Assembly: GCA_029933535.1 (NCBI GenBank) | Contig: JAOZNZ010000188.1 | Coordinates: 1 to 6,553, forward strand | DNA length: 6,553 nt | Reading direction: 5' to 3' | Source of the DNA: a bacterium | GTDB lineage: Bacteria > Auribacterota > UBA3054 > B51-G9 | In this document: positions 1-5,446 of the stretch, piece after piece | How positions within the stretch are numbered: position 1 is the first letter of the stretch | Layout of the letters: every line of letters begins with the position of its first letter | Made by a program: the position numbers and the translations under genes | Notes under the pieces: model-generated | What the model was told of the DNA's origin: nothing | What the model saw: only the letters and a program-made list of their open reading frames with translations | Databases searched by the model: none

Positions 1-1
1 T

Positions 2-820
2 GTTGTAACTCCACCTGATAAAAACGGGAATGTTAATCCGGGAATCCTCGCCGCATGTAAAACTTGCGGCATTAAAGAAATTTACAGAATCGGCAGCGCG
101 TGGGCAATCGCCGCACTCGCTTTAGGAACTGATTCAGTCAAAAAAGTTGATGTTATCGCGGGACCGGGAAATCGTTTTGTTACCGAAGCTAAACGCCAAC
201 TTTACGGTTATGTCGGAATTGATCTTATAGCCGGCCCGAGCGAGAGTTTAATTATTGCTGATGAGTCCGCTAATCCAAAATGGGTGGCAGCAGATATTCT
301 TTCACAGGCCGAACACGCCGGCAGCACAACTTTTTTAGTATCCGACTCCCCTGTCGTTCTGGATTCGATTGAAAATTCAATCAATGAATTACTGGAAACG
401 ATATTAACTGCTGATTCATTAAAAAAAGCTGTGGAAGAAACATTTACTTCAGTACTTGTTGATTCAATTTCCGAAGCGGCGGAAGTAACGAATAAAATTG
501 CTCCGGAACATTTGCAAATAATAACAAAGGAAAATGAAAAAATCTTGAAAAATATCCGCAACGCAGGCGCAATTTTCCTCGGCCCTTATTCCCCGGTTCC
601 TCTTGGCGACTTTTGCGCCGGTCCGAGTCACGTTCTTCCAACAGCCTGTGCGGCGACATTTATGAGTGGACTTTCTACCGACACATTTATAAAAAGGATG
701 GGGGTCATTAATTTTTCTGAGAAATCATTTAAAACCATTAGCAAAACAATGAAGGTAATTGCTGAAAAGGAACAGTTACCGGCACATAAATATACAGCAG
801 AAGTGAGAACCCTGGAGTGA
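2..820 (+). CDS. hisD: Histidinol dehydrogenase, C-terminal part (5' end outside the window)
   Basis: HisD carries out the last two steps of histidine synthesis in the cytoplasm, oxidising L-histidinol through histidinal to histidine with 2 NAD+ and a bound Zn2+. The frame is open from base 2 to the TGA at 818-820 (272 residues), roughly the C-terminal 60% of a protein of about 430 residues. Visible family motifs, in E. coli numbering deduced by alignment from memory, are: GPGN with Asn211, AGPSE with Ser237, LSQAEH with the Gln259 and His262 ligands, PEH with catalytic Glu326-His327, GD with the Asp360 ligand, and EQLPAH with Glu414 and the His419 ligand. All are intact, so the enzyme should be active. 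One oddity is the usual GGAQAIAALA, which here reads GSAWAIAALA; the Trp (bases 101-103) replaces Gln188, a known NAD+ contact. No other his gene is visible; def follows after 124 nt of repeat-rich DNA, so this does not look like a compact his operon at its 3' end. Confidence 0.95.
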   Translation, partial: VVTPPDKNGNVNPGILAACKTCGIKEIYRIGSAWAIAALALGTDSVKKVDVIAGPGNRFVTEAKRQLYGYVGIDLIAGPSESLIIADESANPKWVAADILSQAEHAGSTTFLVSDSPVVLDSIENSINELLETILTADSLKKAVEETFTSVLVDSISEAAEVTNKIAPEHLQIITKENEKILKNIRNAGAIFLGPYSPVPLGDFCAGPSHVLPTACAATFMSGLSTDTFIKRMGVINFSEKSFKTISKTMKVIAEKEQLPAHKYTAEVRTLE

Positions 821-866
821 TGGGAAGTGGTGTCAGGTGTCAGTAATCCGGCAAACCAAACAAAAT

Positions 867-893
867 CCCCCTAGCCCCCTTTAGGAAAGGGGG
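867..893. repeat. GC-rich palindrome in the hisD-def spacer
   Basis: Bases 875-882 (cccccttt) and 886-893 (aaaggggg) are perfect reverse complements around the 3-nt loop AGG, giving an 8-bp stem. A second C5 run at 867-871 could compete for the same G5 run. It lies 54 nt after the hisD stop. No T tract follows, so it is not a standard intrinsic terminator, although a stem this strong may still protect the hisD mRNA 3' end. From memory, similar C-run/G-run palindromes are dispersed between genes in several bacterial phyla; that family assignment is unverified. Confidence 0.75.
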
Positions 894-900
894 AATGAAT

Positions 901-940
901 CCAGTAATCCAGTAATCCAGTAATCCAATAATCCAGCATT
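901..940. repeat. Tandem array of an 8-nt unit just before def
   Basis: Five consecutive octamers run from 901 to 940: three exact copies of ccagtaat (901-908, 909-916, 917-924), then ccaataat (925-932) and the decayed ccagcatt (933-940). A related cagtaatcc also occurs at 841-849. The array ends 4 nt before the def start codon, so it occupies the whole ribosome-binding region of def. An 8-nt unit changes spacing, not reading frame, because it lies outside the coding sequence. Slipped-strand length variation is possible but is inference. Confidence 0.9.
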
Positions 941-944
941 TATA

Positions 945-1436
945 ATGATTTTACCGATAACATACGAAGGAAATCCTATTTTACGTCGCCCTTCTCAGCC
1001 TGTTGCTGCAGTTACAAATGATATTTTAATATTGATTGACGATATGTTCGAAACAATGGATCAATCAAAAGGAATAGGATTAGCCGCACCACAGGTTGGG
1101 AGAAATATCCGTGTGATAATTGTTGACACACAACAAAAAAAATCAAAACCTTTCGCTTTGATAAATCCTGAAATTGTTCACACAGAAGGCGAACAACTTT
1201 ATGAAGAAGGATGTTTGAGCTGTCCAGGTCTTACCGGAACTGTTAAACGAGCGGCCAAAGTTACAGTTCTTGGTCTTGATGAGAACGGCAATGATATAAA
1301 AATTGATGCCGAGAAATTACTCGCTGTGGTTTTGCAGCACGAAATTGATCATCTTGACGGAATTTTATTTCTCGACCGGTTAAACGAGGAAGAAAAACAA
1401 AAAGTCGAGAAACAAAGAAAAGTGGCAAAGATGTGA
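945..1436 (+). CDS. def: Peptide deformylase
   Basis: Def removes the formyl group from the N-terminal methionine of nascent proteins at the ribosome, using a metal ion (usually Fe2+). The product is 163 residues, a normal length. All three signature motifs are present: motif 1 GIGLAAPQVG at residues 43-52 (Gln50 is the oxyanion-stabilising residue), motif 2 EGCLS at 88-92 with metal ligand Cys90, and motif 3 HEIDH at 132-136 with ligands His132 and His136 and catalytic Glu133. The C-terminus is a short charged, lysine-rich helix, as is common. The ATG at 945 fits the family N-terminus (ILPITYEGNPILR); it sits in TATAATG with no Shine-Dalgarno sequence, directly after an octamer repeat array. 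The usual partner fmt is not adjacent. The stop is TGA at 1434-1436. Confidence 0.96.
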   Translation: MILPITYEGNPILRRPSQPVAAVTNDILILIDDMFETMDQSKGIGLAAPQVGRNIRVIIVDTQQKKSKPFALINPEIVHTEGEQLYEEGCLSCPGLTGTVKRAAKVTVLGLDENGNDIKIDAEKLLAVVLQHEIDHLDGILFLDRLNEEEKQKVEKQRKVAKM

Positions 1437-1465
1437 TTTGTACTTTGTAAATGGTGAATAATGAT

Positions 1466-1496
1466 TCCCTTCCTTGCTGAGCAGGGATACCGAAGG
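1466..1496. repeat. Small palindromic block after def
   Basis: Starting 29 nt after the def stop, tccct (1466-1470) can pair with aggga (1483-1487), or alternatively ccttc (1468-1472) with gaagg (1492-1496). The two pairings are mutually exclusive. There is no following T run, so terminator function is doubtful. The 9-mer tgctgagca at 1475-1483 recurs in reverse complement at 4498-4506, inside the hairpin ahead of the nuclease-like gene; a match that short may be chance. Confidence 0.4.
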
Positions 1497-1544
1497 TCTA
1501 TATGGTTCTTCACTTTTCTTTTGCCCATTTCTGCTTTAAAAGTG

Positions 1545-1695
1545 CGCCAATGTCATGTCAAGTTTGTAGTGATGCAAAGCAAAAAATAATAAAAACAAAT
1601 GTGGCTGCAAGCGAGGAACGAGCTTGTGGACTCCACCGGCTCGCTTTTCTCACCGGCAGCTACATTGCTTATATCGACTCATGACATTAGTGGCG
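1545..1695. repeat. Nested inverted-repeat block (about 150 nt), possible structured RNA or small palindromic element
   Basis: This block fills much of the 296-nt spacer between def and the deaminase gene. Its outer arms are cgcc plus aatgtcatg (1545-1557) and catgacatt plus ggcg (1680-1688 and 1692-1695), complementary apart from a 3-nt bulge at 1689-1691. Inside, 1598-1608 pairs with 1656-1666 (11 bp, one G-U), and aagcgag (1609-1615) pairs with ctcgctt (1640-1646), leaving a 9-nt bulge at 1647-1655. The apex holds gtgg-act-ccac at 1626-1636. A competing stem, cgagc (1619-1623) with gctcg (1639-1643), would exclude the 1609-1615 pairing. It matches no riboswitch consensus that I recognise. 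A short open frame across it (1502-1684) has no family resemblance. Confidence 0.6.
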
Positions 1696-1715
1696 TATTG
1701 ATTATTTAATTTATA

Positions 1716-1724
1716 TGATATAAT
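1716..1724 (+). promoter_or_regulatory. Extended -10 promoter candidate for the purine-oxidation cluster
   Basis: Bases 1716-1724 read TGATATAAT, a perfect extended -10 (TGn plus TATAAT at 1719-1724). A weak TTGATT (1698-1703) lies upstream with a short 15-nt spacer. Transcription from here would begin around 1730-1733, at or next to the ATG at 1733, giving a leaderless or nearly leaderless mRNA. The sequence is AT-rich and sigma factor preference in this organism is unknown, so this is a candidate only. Confidence 0.45.
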
Positions 1725-1732
1725 AAAAGATT

Positions 1733-3088
1733 ATGAAAAATTCTATTCTTTTAAAAAACTGCCTCGCTATTGCCACTGTTAATGATAACAATGAAATTTT
1801 GTACGACGGTGACATCCGTATAGATGAAAATATAATTACCGCTGTAGGGTGTAATTTAGACGAAGATGCTGACGATGTTATTGATTGTTCCGGTAAAATA
1901 GCATTACCCGGATTTATAAATACCCACCATCACTTTTTCCAATATTTAACAAGAAATTTGCCGGCAACGCAAGACTCAAAATTATTCGACTGGCTTATTT
2001 ATCATTATGAAATTTGGCGGGGAATAACTCCGGAAATGGTTTACATAAGCTCACTCGCGGCAATGGCGGAACTTTTACTTACAGGCTGCACAACAGCCGC
2101 TGATCACCATTATCTTTTCCCGGCCGCTTCAGGCAAAAATCTAATCGATGAACAAATCAACGCCGCAAACGAAATAGGTATGCGTTTCCACCCTACCCGC
2201 GGAAGTATGAGTCGAGGAAAATCTTTAGGTGGACTTCCACCGAACGACGTAGTTCAATCGGAAGATGAGATTATAAAAGACAGTATTCGTCTGATTGATA
2301 AATACAACGATTCATCAAAATTTTCTATGTGCCGTGTTTCTCTCGCGCCGTGCTCTCCGTTCAGTATTACAACTGAATTAATGCGTGACACCGCCATTCT
2401 TGCACGTGAGAAGAAAGTTCATATGCACACACATCTTTGTGAAACAATTGACGAAGAAAATTACTGCATTGAAAATTATAATAAAAGGCCGCTTGAATAT
2501 ATGGAATCAATTGGCTGGCTAGGTAACGATGTATGGTTTGCTCACGGAATTTATTTTAATGATGATGAAATTAAAAAACTTGGCGAAACCAAAACAGGTA
2601 TCGCACATTGTCCGTCTTCAAACTTGCGCCTTGGTTCAGGAATTGCACCCGTCAGAGAATTAATTAACGCCGGCGCAAGAGTTGGTCTCGCCGTTGACGG
2701 CAGCGCAAGCAACGATTCCTCAAATATGCTTCAGGAAGTTAAGCACGCAATGCTTATTCACAGAATTAAAAGCGGTGTTGATTCTATGCCGGCAAAAGAC
2801 GCCATTCGAATAGCAACACGTGGCGGAGCAGAAGTTCTTGGCAGAAATGATGTCGGCTCTATCGCGCCTGGAATGGCAGCCGACCTTGCTCTTTTTGATG
2901 TTGATTCACTTGCTTATGCCGGTGCGATGACTGATCCTGTTGCCGCGCTTCTTTTTTGCGGTTACGATCATCGCGCGTGGATGACAATGGTGAACGGAAG
3001 AATACTGGTTTTAGAAAAGCAGTTAGTATATTTTGACGAAATGGAAATTGCTGATGAGGTAAATAATTCATCTGAGAAACTACTTTAA
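1733..3088 (+). CDS. 8-oxoguanine deaminase (amidohydrolase superfamily)
   Basis: The predicted reaction is hydrolytic deamination of 8-oxoguanine to urate plus ammonia in the cytoplasm (EC 3.5.4.32). The protein has 451 residues, normal for the family, with the amidohydrolase TIM barrel between short N- and C-terminal beta-sandwich segments. Metal and catalytic residues are all visible: HxH at His65/His67, His234 and Glu237 in HTHLCE, His271 in FAHGIYF, and Asp322 in VDGSASND. Stretches such as NTHHHFFQ, LLTGCTTAADHHYLFP, LAPCSPFS and HCPSSNLRL match, from memory, the characterised Pseudomonas enzyme far better than guanine or cytosine deaminases. Relatives are often mislabelled as atrazine or hydroxydechloroatrazine hydrolases. 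The gene opens a cluster with xanthine dehydrogenase subunits: the FAD gene begins 6 nt after its stop, so co-transcription is very likely. No clear Shine-Dalgarno sequence precedes the ATG, which lies 8 nt after a TATAAT box. Confidence 0.9.
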   Translation: MKNSILLKNCLAIATVNDNNEILYDGDIRIDENIITAVGCNLDEDADDVIDCSGKIALPGFINTHHHFFQYLTRNLPATQDSKLFDWLIYHYEIWRGITPEMVYISSLAAMAELLLTGCTTAADHHYLFPAASGKNLIDEQINAANEIGMRFHPTRGSMSRGKSLGGLPPNDVVQSEDEIIKDSIRLIDKYNDSSKFSMCRVSLAPCSPFSITTELMRDTAILAREKKVHMHTHLCETIDEENYCIENYNKRPLEYMESIGWLGNDVWFAHGIYFNDDEIKKLGETKTGIAHCPSSNLRLGSGIAPVRELINAGARVGLAVDGSASNDSSNMLQEVKHAMLIHRIKSGVDSMPAKDAIRIATRGGAEVLGRNDVGSIAPGMAADLALFDVDSLAYAGAMTDPVAALLFCGYDHRAWMTMVNGRILVLEKQLVYFDEMEIADEVNNSSEKLL

Positions 3089-3094
3089 GATATC

Positions 3095-3910
3095 ATGATC
3101 AAAAATTTTTACACACCGGATTCATTAAACAAAGCTGTTGAGTTTCTTAAAAATAACTCTTCTGCATCGCCAATTGCAGGCGGAACATTTCTCTCACTTC
3201 ACAGTTCAAAAAAAATCACTTCTTTTGTTGATTTATCACAACTTGATCTGAACTCAATAAAAAAGAAAAATAACTCTCTTATTATTGGTGCGACAACAAC
3301 TTTCGCTCAAATAGCAGAATCAAAATTCTTTCCGCCGCTTTCTGAAATTACCGGCAATACAGCGACAGAACCGTTAAGGAATATGATTACAGCAGGTGGA
3401 AATGTAATGATTCCGCTTCGCTGGAGCGATCTTCCTCTGATATTTCTTGTTCTTGACGCAAGTTTTGTATTAAGATCTCCACGAAAGAAAATAATTTCCG
3501 CAGATAATTTTTTCAAGAAACTGCCTAAATCAATTCTAAATAACGGTGAACTTCTTACTGAAATTATTATACCTGAAATTTCAAAAATCAAACTCGCGCG
3601 AAAAAAAATTGTAAGAGCTCATGACGATTTCCCCGCTCTTCAGCTTGCTGTATCATTAACATTTTCAAGAAAAAAAATAGACTTTATAAGAATCGCTTTT
3701 GTGGCAAATAAACCGCTTCCCACCCGTCTTAAAAAAACCGAAAAATTTCTTCTAAACAAAATCCCGGATGATTCTTTAATTGAACAGGCGGCAGCCATTG
3801 CCGAAGCGGAAATTCCTCACCTTAATGACATCCGTTTTTCAAATGATTATTTAAAAGAAATGATTCGTGTTTATACTCGCAGATTAATTCACCAATGTAT
3901 TAACCAATAA
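3095..3910 (+). CDS. xdhB: Xanthine dehydrogenase-type enzyme, FAD-binding subunit
   Basis: This is the medium, FAD-carrying subunit of a heterotrimeric molybdenum hydroxylase; it passes electrons from the [2Fe-2S] centres through FAD to NAD+ or another acceptor. The protein has 271 residues, close to the usual 260-300. Residues about 1-165 form the FAD_binding_5 domain, with the pyrophosphate-binding AGGT at 28-31, GATTTFAQI at 65-73 and TAGGN at 99-103. Residues about 170-270 form the CO_deh_flav_C domain. The start follows the deaminase stop by 6 nt, and its TAA overlaps the next ATG by one base (TAATG at 3908-3912), implying translational coupling. The symbol follows E. coli XdhA/B/C usage. 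The gene order FAD, FeS, Mo differs from E. coli xdhABC and matches the coxMSL order. Substrate cannot be set by this subunit alone; xanthine is inferred from its neighbours. Confidence 0.87.
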   Translation: MIKNFYTPDSLNKAVEFLKNNSSASPIAGGTFLSLHSSKKITSFVDLSQLDLNSIKKKNNSLIIGATTTFAQIAESKFFPPLSEITGNTATEPLRNMITAGGNVMIPLRWSDLPLIFLVLDASFVLRSPRKKIISADNFFKKLPKSILNNGELLTEIIIPEISKIKLARKKIVRAHDDFPALQLAVSLTFSRKKIDFIRIAFVANKPLPTRLKKTEKFLLNKIPDDSLIEQAAAIAEAEIPHLNDIRFSNDYLKEMIRVYTRRLIHQCINQ

Positions 3911-4359
3911 TGAAAATTCAACTTACAATTAACAGCGAAAATAAAATGTTCGATATTCAACCGGACGAGAAATTGATCGACACGCTTCGAAATAACAACT
4001 ATAAAAGTGTAAAATTCGGATGCGGAGAGGGAACATGCGGAACTTGTACTGTTCTTATTAATGGAAAGCCTCGATTATCGTGTATAACTTTCACGGCGCA
4101 AATGACAGATAAAGAAATAACTACGCTTGAAGGCATCGGTACAATTGAGAATTTACATAAACTCCAAAAATCTTTTATTGATGAAGGCGCAGTGCAATGC
4201 GGTTATTGCACACCCGGAATGATTTTATCGGCAAAGGCGCTATTAGACAAAAACCCAAGCCCGACAGAAGAAGAAATTAAAAAAGCACTTGACGGAAATA
4301 AATGCAGATGCACAGGATACGGGAGCATAATCAAAGCAATTATGAATGTAGCAGAATGA
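3910..4359 (+). CDS. xdhC: Xanthine dehydrogenase-type enzyme, [2Fe-2S] subunit
   Basis: This is the small electron-transfer subunit, carrying two [2Fe-2S] clusters between the molybdenum site and FAD. The product has 149 residues, within the normal 150-170 range. The N-terminal plant-ferredoxin-like domain has Cys38, Cys43, Cys46 and Cys58 (GCGEGTCGTC then SC). The C-terminal four-helix domain has Cys97 and Cys100 in QCGYCTPG and Cys132 and Cys134 in CRCTGY. All eight ligands are present, as is Gln96, which precedes the third-cluster Cys across the family. The gene is coupled to the FAD gene by a one-base overlap. Only 23 nt separate its TGA from an inverted-repeat element that pushes the molybdopterin gene to 5447. 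The name should not be confused with the XdhC maturation chaperone. Confidence 0.92.
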   Translation: MKIQLTINSENKMFDIQPDEKLIDTLRNNNYKSVKFGCGEGTCGTCTVLINGKPRLSCITFTAQMTDKEITTLEGIGTIENLHKLQKSFIDEGAVQCGYCTPGMILSAKALLDKNPSPTEEEIKKALDGNKCRCTGYGSIIKAIMNVAE

Positions 4360-4384
4360 TTAACAATACGATTAATTCATTAGA

Positions 4385-4417
4385 TTTAAGGCAGAATAAT
4401 TTAAGGCAGAATAATTA
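4385..4417 (+). repeat. Left inverted-repeat arm, a doubled 15-nt unit
   Basis: This arm is two exact tandem copies of ttaaggcagaataat (4386-4400 and 4401-4415) plus one flanking base on the left and two on the right. The whole 33 nt is a perfect reverse complement of 5386-5418. Pairing can resume at 4420-4424 with 5379-5383 after two mismatches. Confidence 0.95.
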
Positions 4418-4492
4418 TTTTAAATTTAATCTTTTTATAGTAAGTTTATCAAATAACCCAACCCAAAATCAAAACTAAAAAAGTCGGAAATC

Positions 4493-4516
4493 AAATTTGC
4501 TCAGCAGAGCAAATTT
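4493..4516 (+). promoter_or_regulatory. Perfect 10-bp hairpin in the leader of the nuclease-like gene
   Basis: Bases 4493-4502 (aaatttgctc) and 4507-4516 (gagcaaattt) are exact reverse complements around the 4-nt loop AGCA. The hairpin lies 39 nt before the ATG at 4556, inside the element. A further short pairing, ccgag (4520-4524) with ctcgg (4543-4547), could fold the segment just before the start codon. Possible roles are control of translation, a protein-binding site for the encoded protein, or part of the element's folded RNA. None can be chosen from sequence. No T tract follows, so it is not an intrinsic terminator. Confidence 0.7.
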
Positions 4517-4555
4517 ACTCCGAGAGCCTAAAAATCATAAACCTCGGCGCGACAT

Positions 4556-5359
4556 ATGGGTATTGAAATTAAAAGAAAGATAAAATTGATTTCTGAAGCA
4601 GAATTCCATAAATTAGATTATAAGATTATGGGATTGGTATTTCAGGTTCATAATGAATTAGGTAAATTTTGTAACGAAAAGATCTGTCAAAATTATCTTG
4701 CTCATTTATGTAAAGAAAATGGAATTAATTCAGTCGATACTGAAGTTCCTATTGTCGTTAGTTTTGAAAATTTTATAAAAAAATTTTATATTGATATTCT
4801 TATTAATAATACAATAATATACGAACTTAAATCTGTTAATTCAATTAATAATGAACATAAGCGCCAGGCTTTAAATTATCTTTTGCTTGCGGGAATTAAT
4901 CATGGAAAAATAATAAATTTCGGAACTACTTCTATTGAGTTTGAATTTATTTCCACTTCATTGACACAAGATAGTCGATATAATGTTTCTTTAAGAACAG
5001 ACAAATGGATAAATACTGACATAGATAGCAAATGGTTGAAAGAATTAACAATTAATTTACTTAAAGAATGGGGAACATTTCTCGGTGTTCAACTTTTTTA
5101 TGATGCTATCTTATTCTTTCGTGGTGGAAAAGAAAACGTAGTAAGATCAATAAAAATCACTTGTGATGATCTCGTAGTTGGAACTCAAAACTTTTATTTG
5201 TTAAATAATCATACTGCATTTAATTTATCTGCTATGACAAAAGATAAAAGATTTTACAGAAAACATCTCGAACAGTTTTTAACACATACTTCACTAGATA
5301 CAATACAATGGATAAACTTTAATCATCATAACATCGAATTTGAAACTATAATAAAATAG
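4556..5359 (+). CDS. GxxExxY family protein, PD-(D/E)XK nuclease-like, long form
   Basis: The product has 267 residues. Residues about 14-135 match the GxxExxY family (PDDEXK_3), a predicted PD-(D/E)XK nuclease fold: VHNELG (31-36), Glu41, Asp80 in YIDILI, Glu90-x-Lys92 in YELKS and Gln104 in HKRQALNYL. The catalytic D...ExK constellation is intact. The name-giving motif is altered: it reads F38-x-x-E41-x-x-C44, so only the Glu is kept. GKFCNEKICQ resembles a longer subfamily that I recall, and the remaining residues (about 136-267) look like that subfamily's extra C-terminal domain, of unknown function. No signal peptide or membrane segment is visible. The gene sits alone inside the inverted-repeat element, is AT-richer than its neighbours and has no Shine-Dalgarno sequence. 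A TAA at 4538-4540 closes the frame upstream, making ATG 4556 the natural start. Its biochemical activity is unproven. Confidence 0.85.
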   Translation: MGIEIKRKIKLISEAEFHKLDYKIMGLVFQVHNELGKFCNEKICQNYLAHLCKENGINSVDTEVPIVVSFENFIKKFYIDILINNTIIYELKSVNSINNEHKRQALNYLLLAGINHGKIINFGTTSIEFEFISTSLTQDSRYNVSLRTDKWINTDIDSKWLKELTINLLKEWGTFLGVQLFYDAILFFRGGKENVVRSIKITCDDLVVGTQNFYLLNNHTAFNLSAMTKDKRFYRKHLEQFLTHTSLDTIQWINFNHHNIEFETIIK

Positions 5360-5370
5360 AATAATTCTAT
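5356..5370 (+). repeat. Short AT-rich palindrome overlapping the nuclease-like gene's stop
   Basis: The sequence atagaat-a-attctat at 5356-5370 is a perfect palindrome around one base, usable as a 6-bp stem with a 3-nt loop. It begins one base before the TAG at 5357-5359 and precedes the right inverted repeat by 15 nt. It is too AT-rich to be a strong terminator. Confidence 0.45.
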
Positions 5371-5385
5371 ATTTATGTTTTAATT

Positions 5386-5418
5386 TAATTATTCTGCCTT
5401 AAATTATTCTGCCTTAAA
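5386..5418 (+). repeat. Right inverted-repeat arm, a doubled 15-nt unit
   Basis: This arm is two exact tandem copies of attattctgccttaa (5388-5402 and 5403-5417), the reverse complement of the left-arm unit. The full 33 nt matches 4385-4417 in inverted orientation without mismatch. The arm ends 28 nt before the molybdopterin-subunit ATG, so a folded stem would leave that start codon exposed. Confidence 0.95.
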
Positions 5419-5446
5419 ATCTTAATAAAACAATAATTTTGCTATA

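Larger units (their letters stand above)
4383..5421 (+). mobile_element. Inverted-repeat-bounded GxxExxY element inserted in the xdh operon (IVS-like)
   Basis: A unit of about 1.04 kb lies between the [2Fe-2S] and molybdopterin genes. Its ends are perfect 33-bp inverted repeats (4385-4417 and 5386-5418); with one bulge and a 2x2 mismatch the pairing extends to 4383-4424 and 5379-5421. It contains one gene, a GxxExxY/PD-(D/E)XK protein, preceded by a 10-bp hairpin. The interior is visibly more AT-rich than the flanking xdh genes. No transposase is present and no convincing target-site duplication is visible. Removing it would leave about 48 nt between the two subunit genes. The layout (ends that pair, one small ORF in the loop) resembles 23S rRNA intervening sequences, so I infer a mobile or formerly mobile element whose RNA folds into a long stem. 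The mechanism is unknown. Confidence 0.65.

Noticed and set aside
875..900. The 875-893 palindrome as an intrinsic terminator of hisD
   Set aside because: The stem is followed by aatgaatcc rather than a run of T, so the defining U tract is missing.
1600..1664. A purine riboswitch ahead of the purine-oxidation cluster
   Set aside because: The conserved loop-loop and junction sequences of the known purine riboswitch are absent, and the promoter candidate lies downstream of the structure.
1502..1684. A 60-codon open frame between def and the deaminase gene
   Set aside because: It has no Shine-Dalgarno sequence, unnatural composition, no family resemblance and an overlap with the nested inverted repeats. 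It is better explained as an accidental frame through palindromic DNA.
1733..3088. Annotation of the deaminase as an atrazine or hydroxydechloroatrazine hydrolase
   Set aside because: Residues around the metal site and the HHYLFP and CPSSNLRL stretches match the 8-oxoguanine deaminase type, and the xanthine dehydrogenase neighbours fit purine rather than triazine metabolism.
4362..5435. A 7-nt aacaata on both sides of the element (4362-4368 and 5429-5435) as a target-site duplication
   Set aside because: The copies lie at unequal distances from the inverted repeats (14 and 7 nt), and AT-rich 7-mers recur easily here, so I do not accept them as a duplication.
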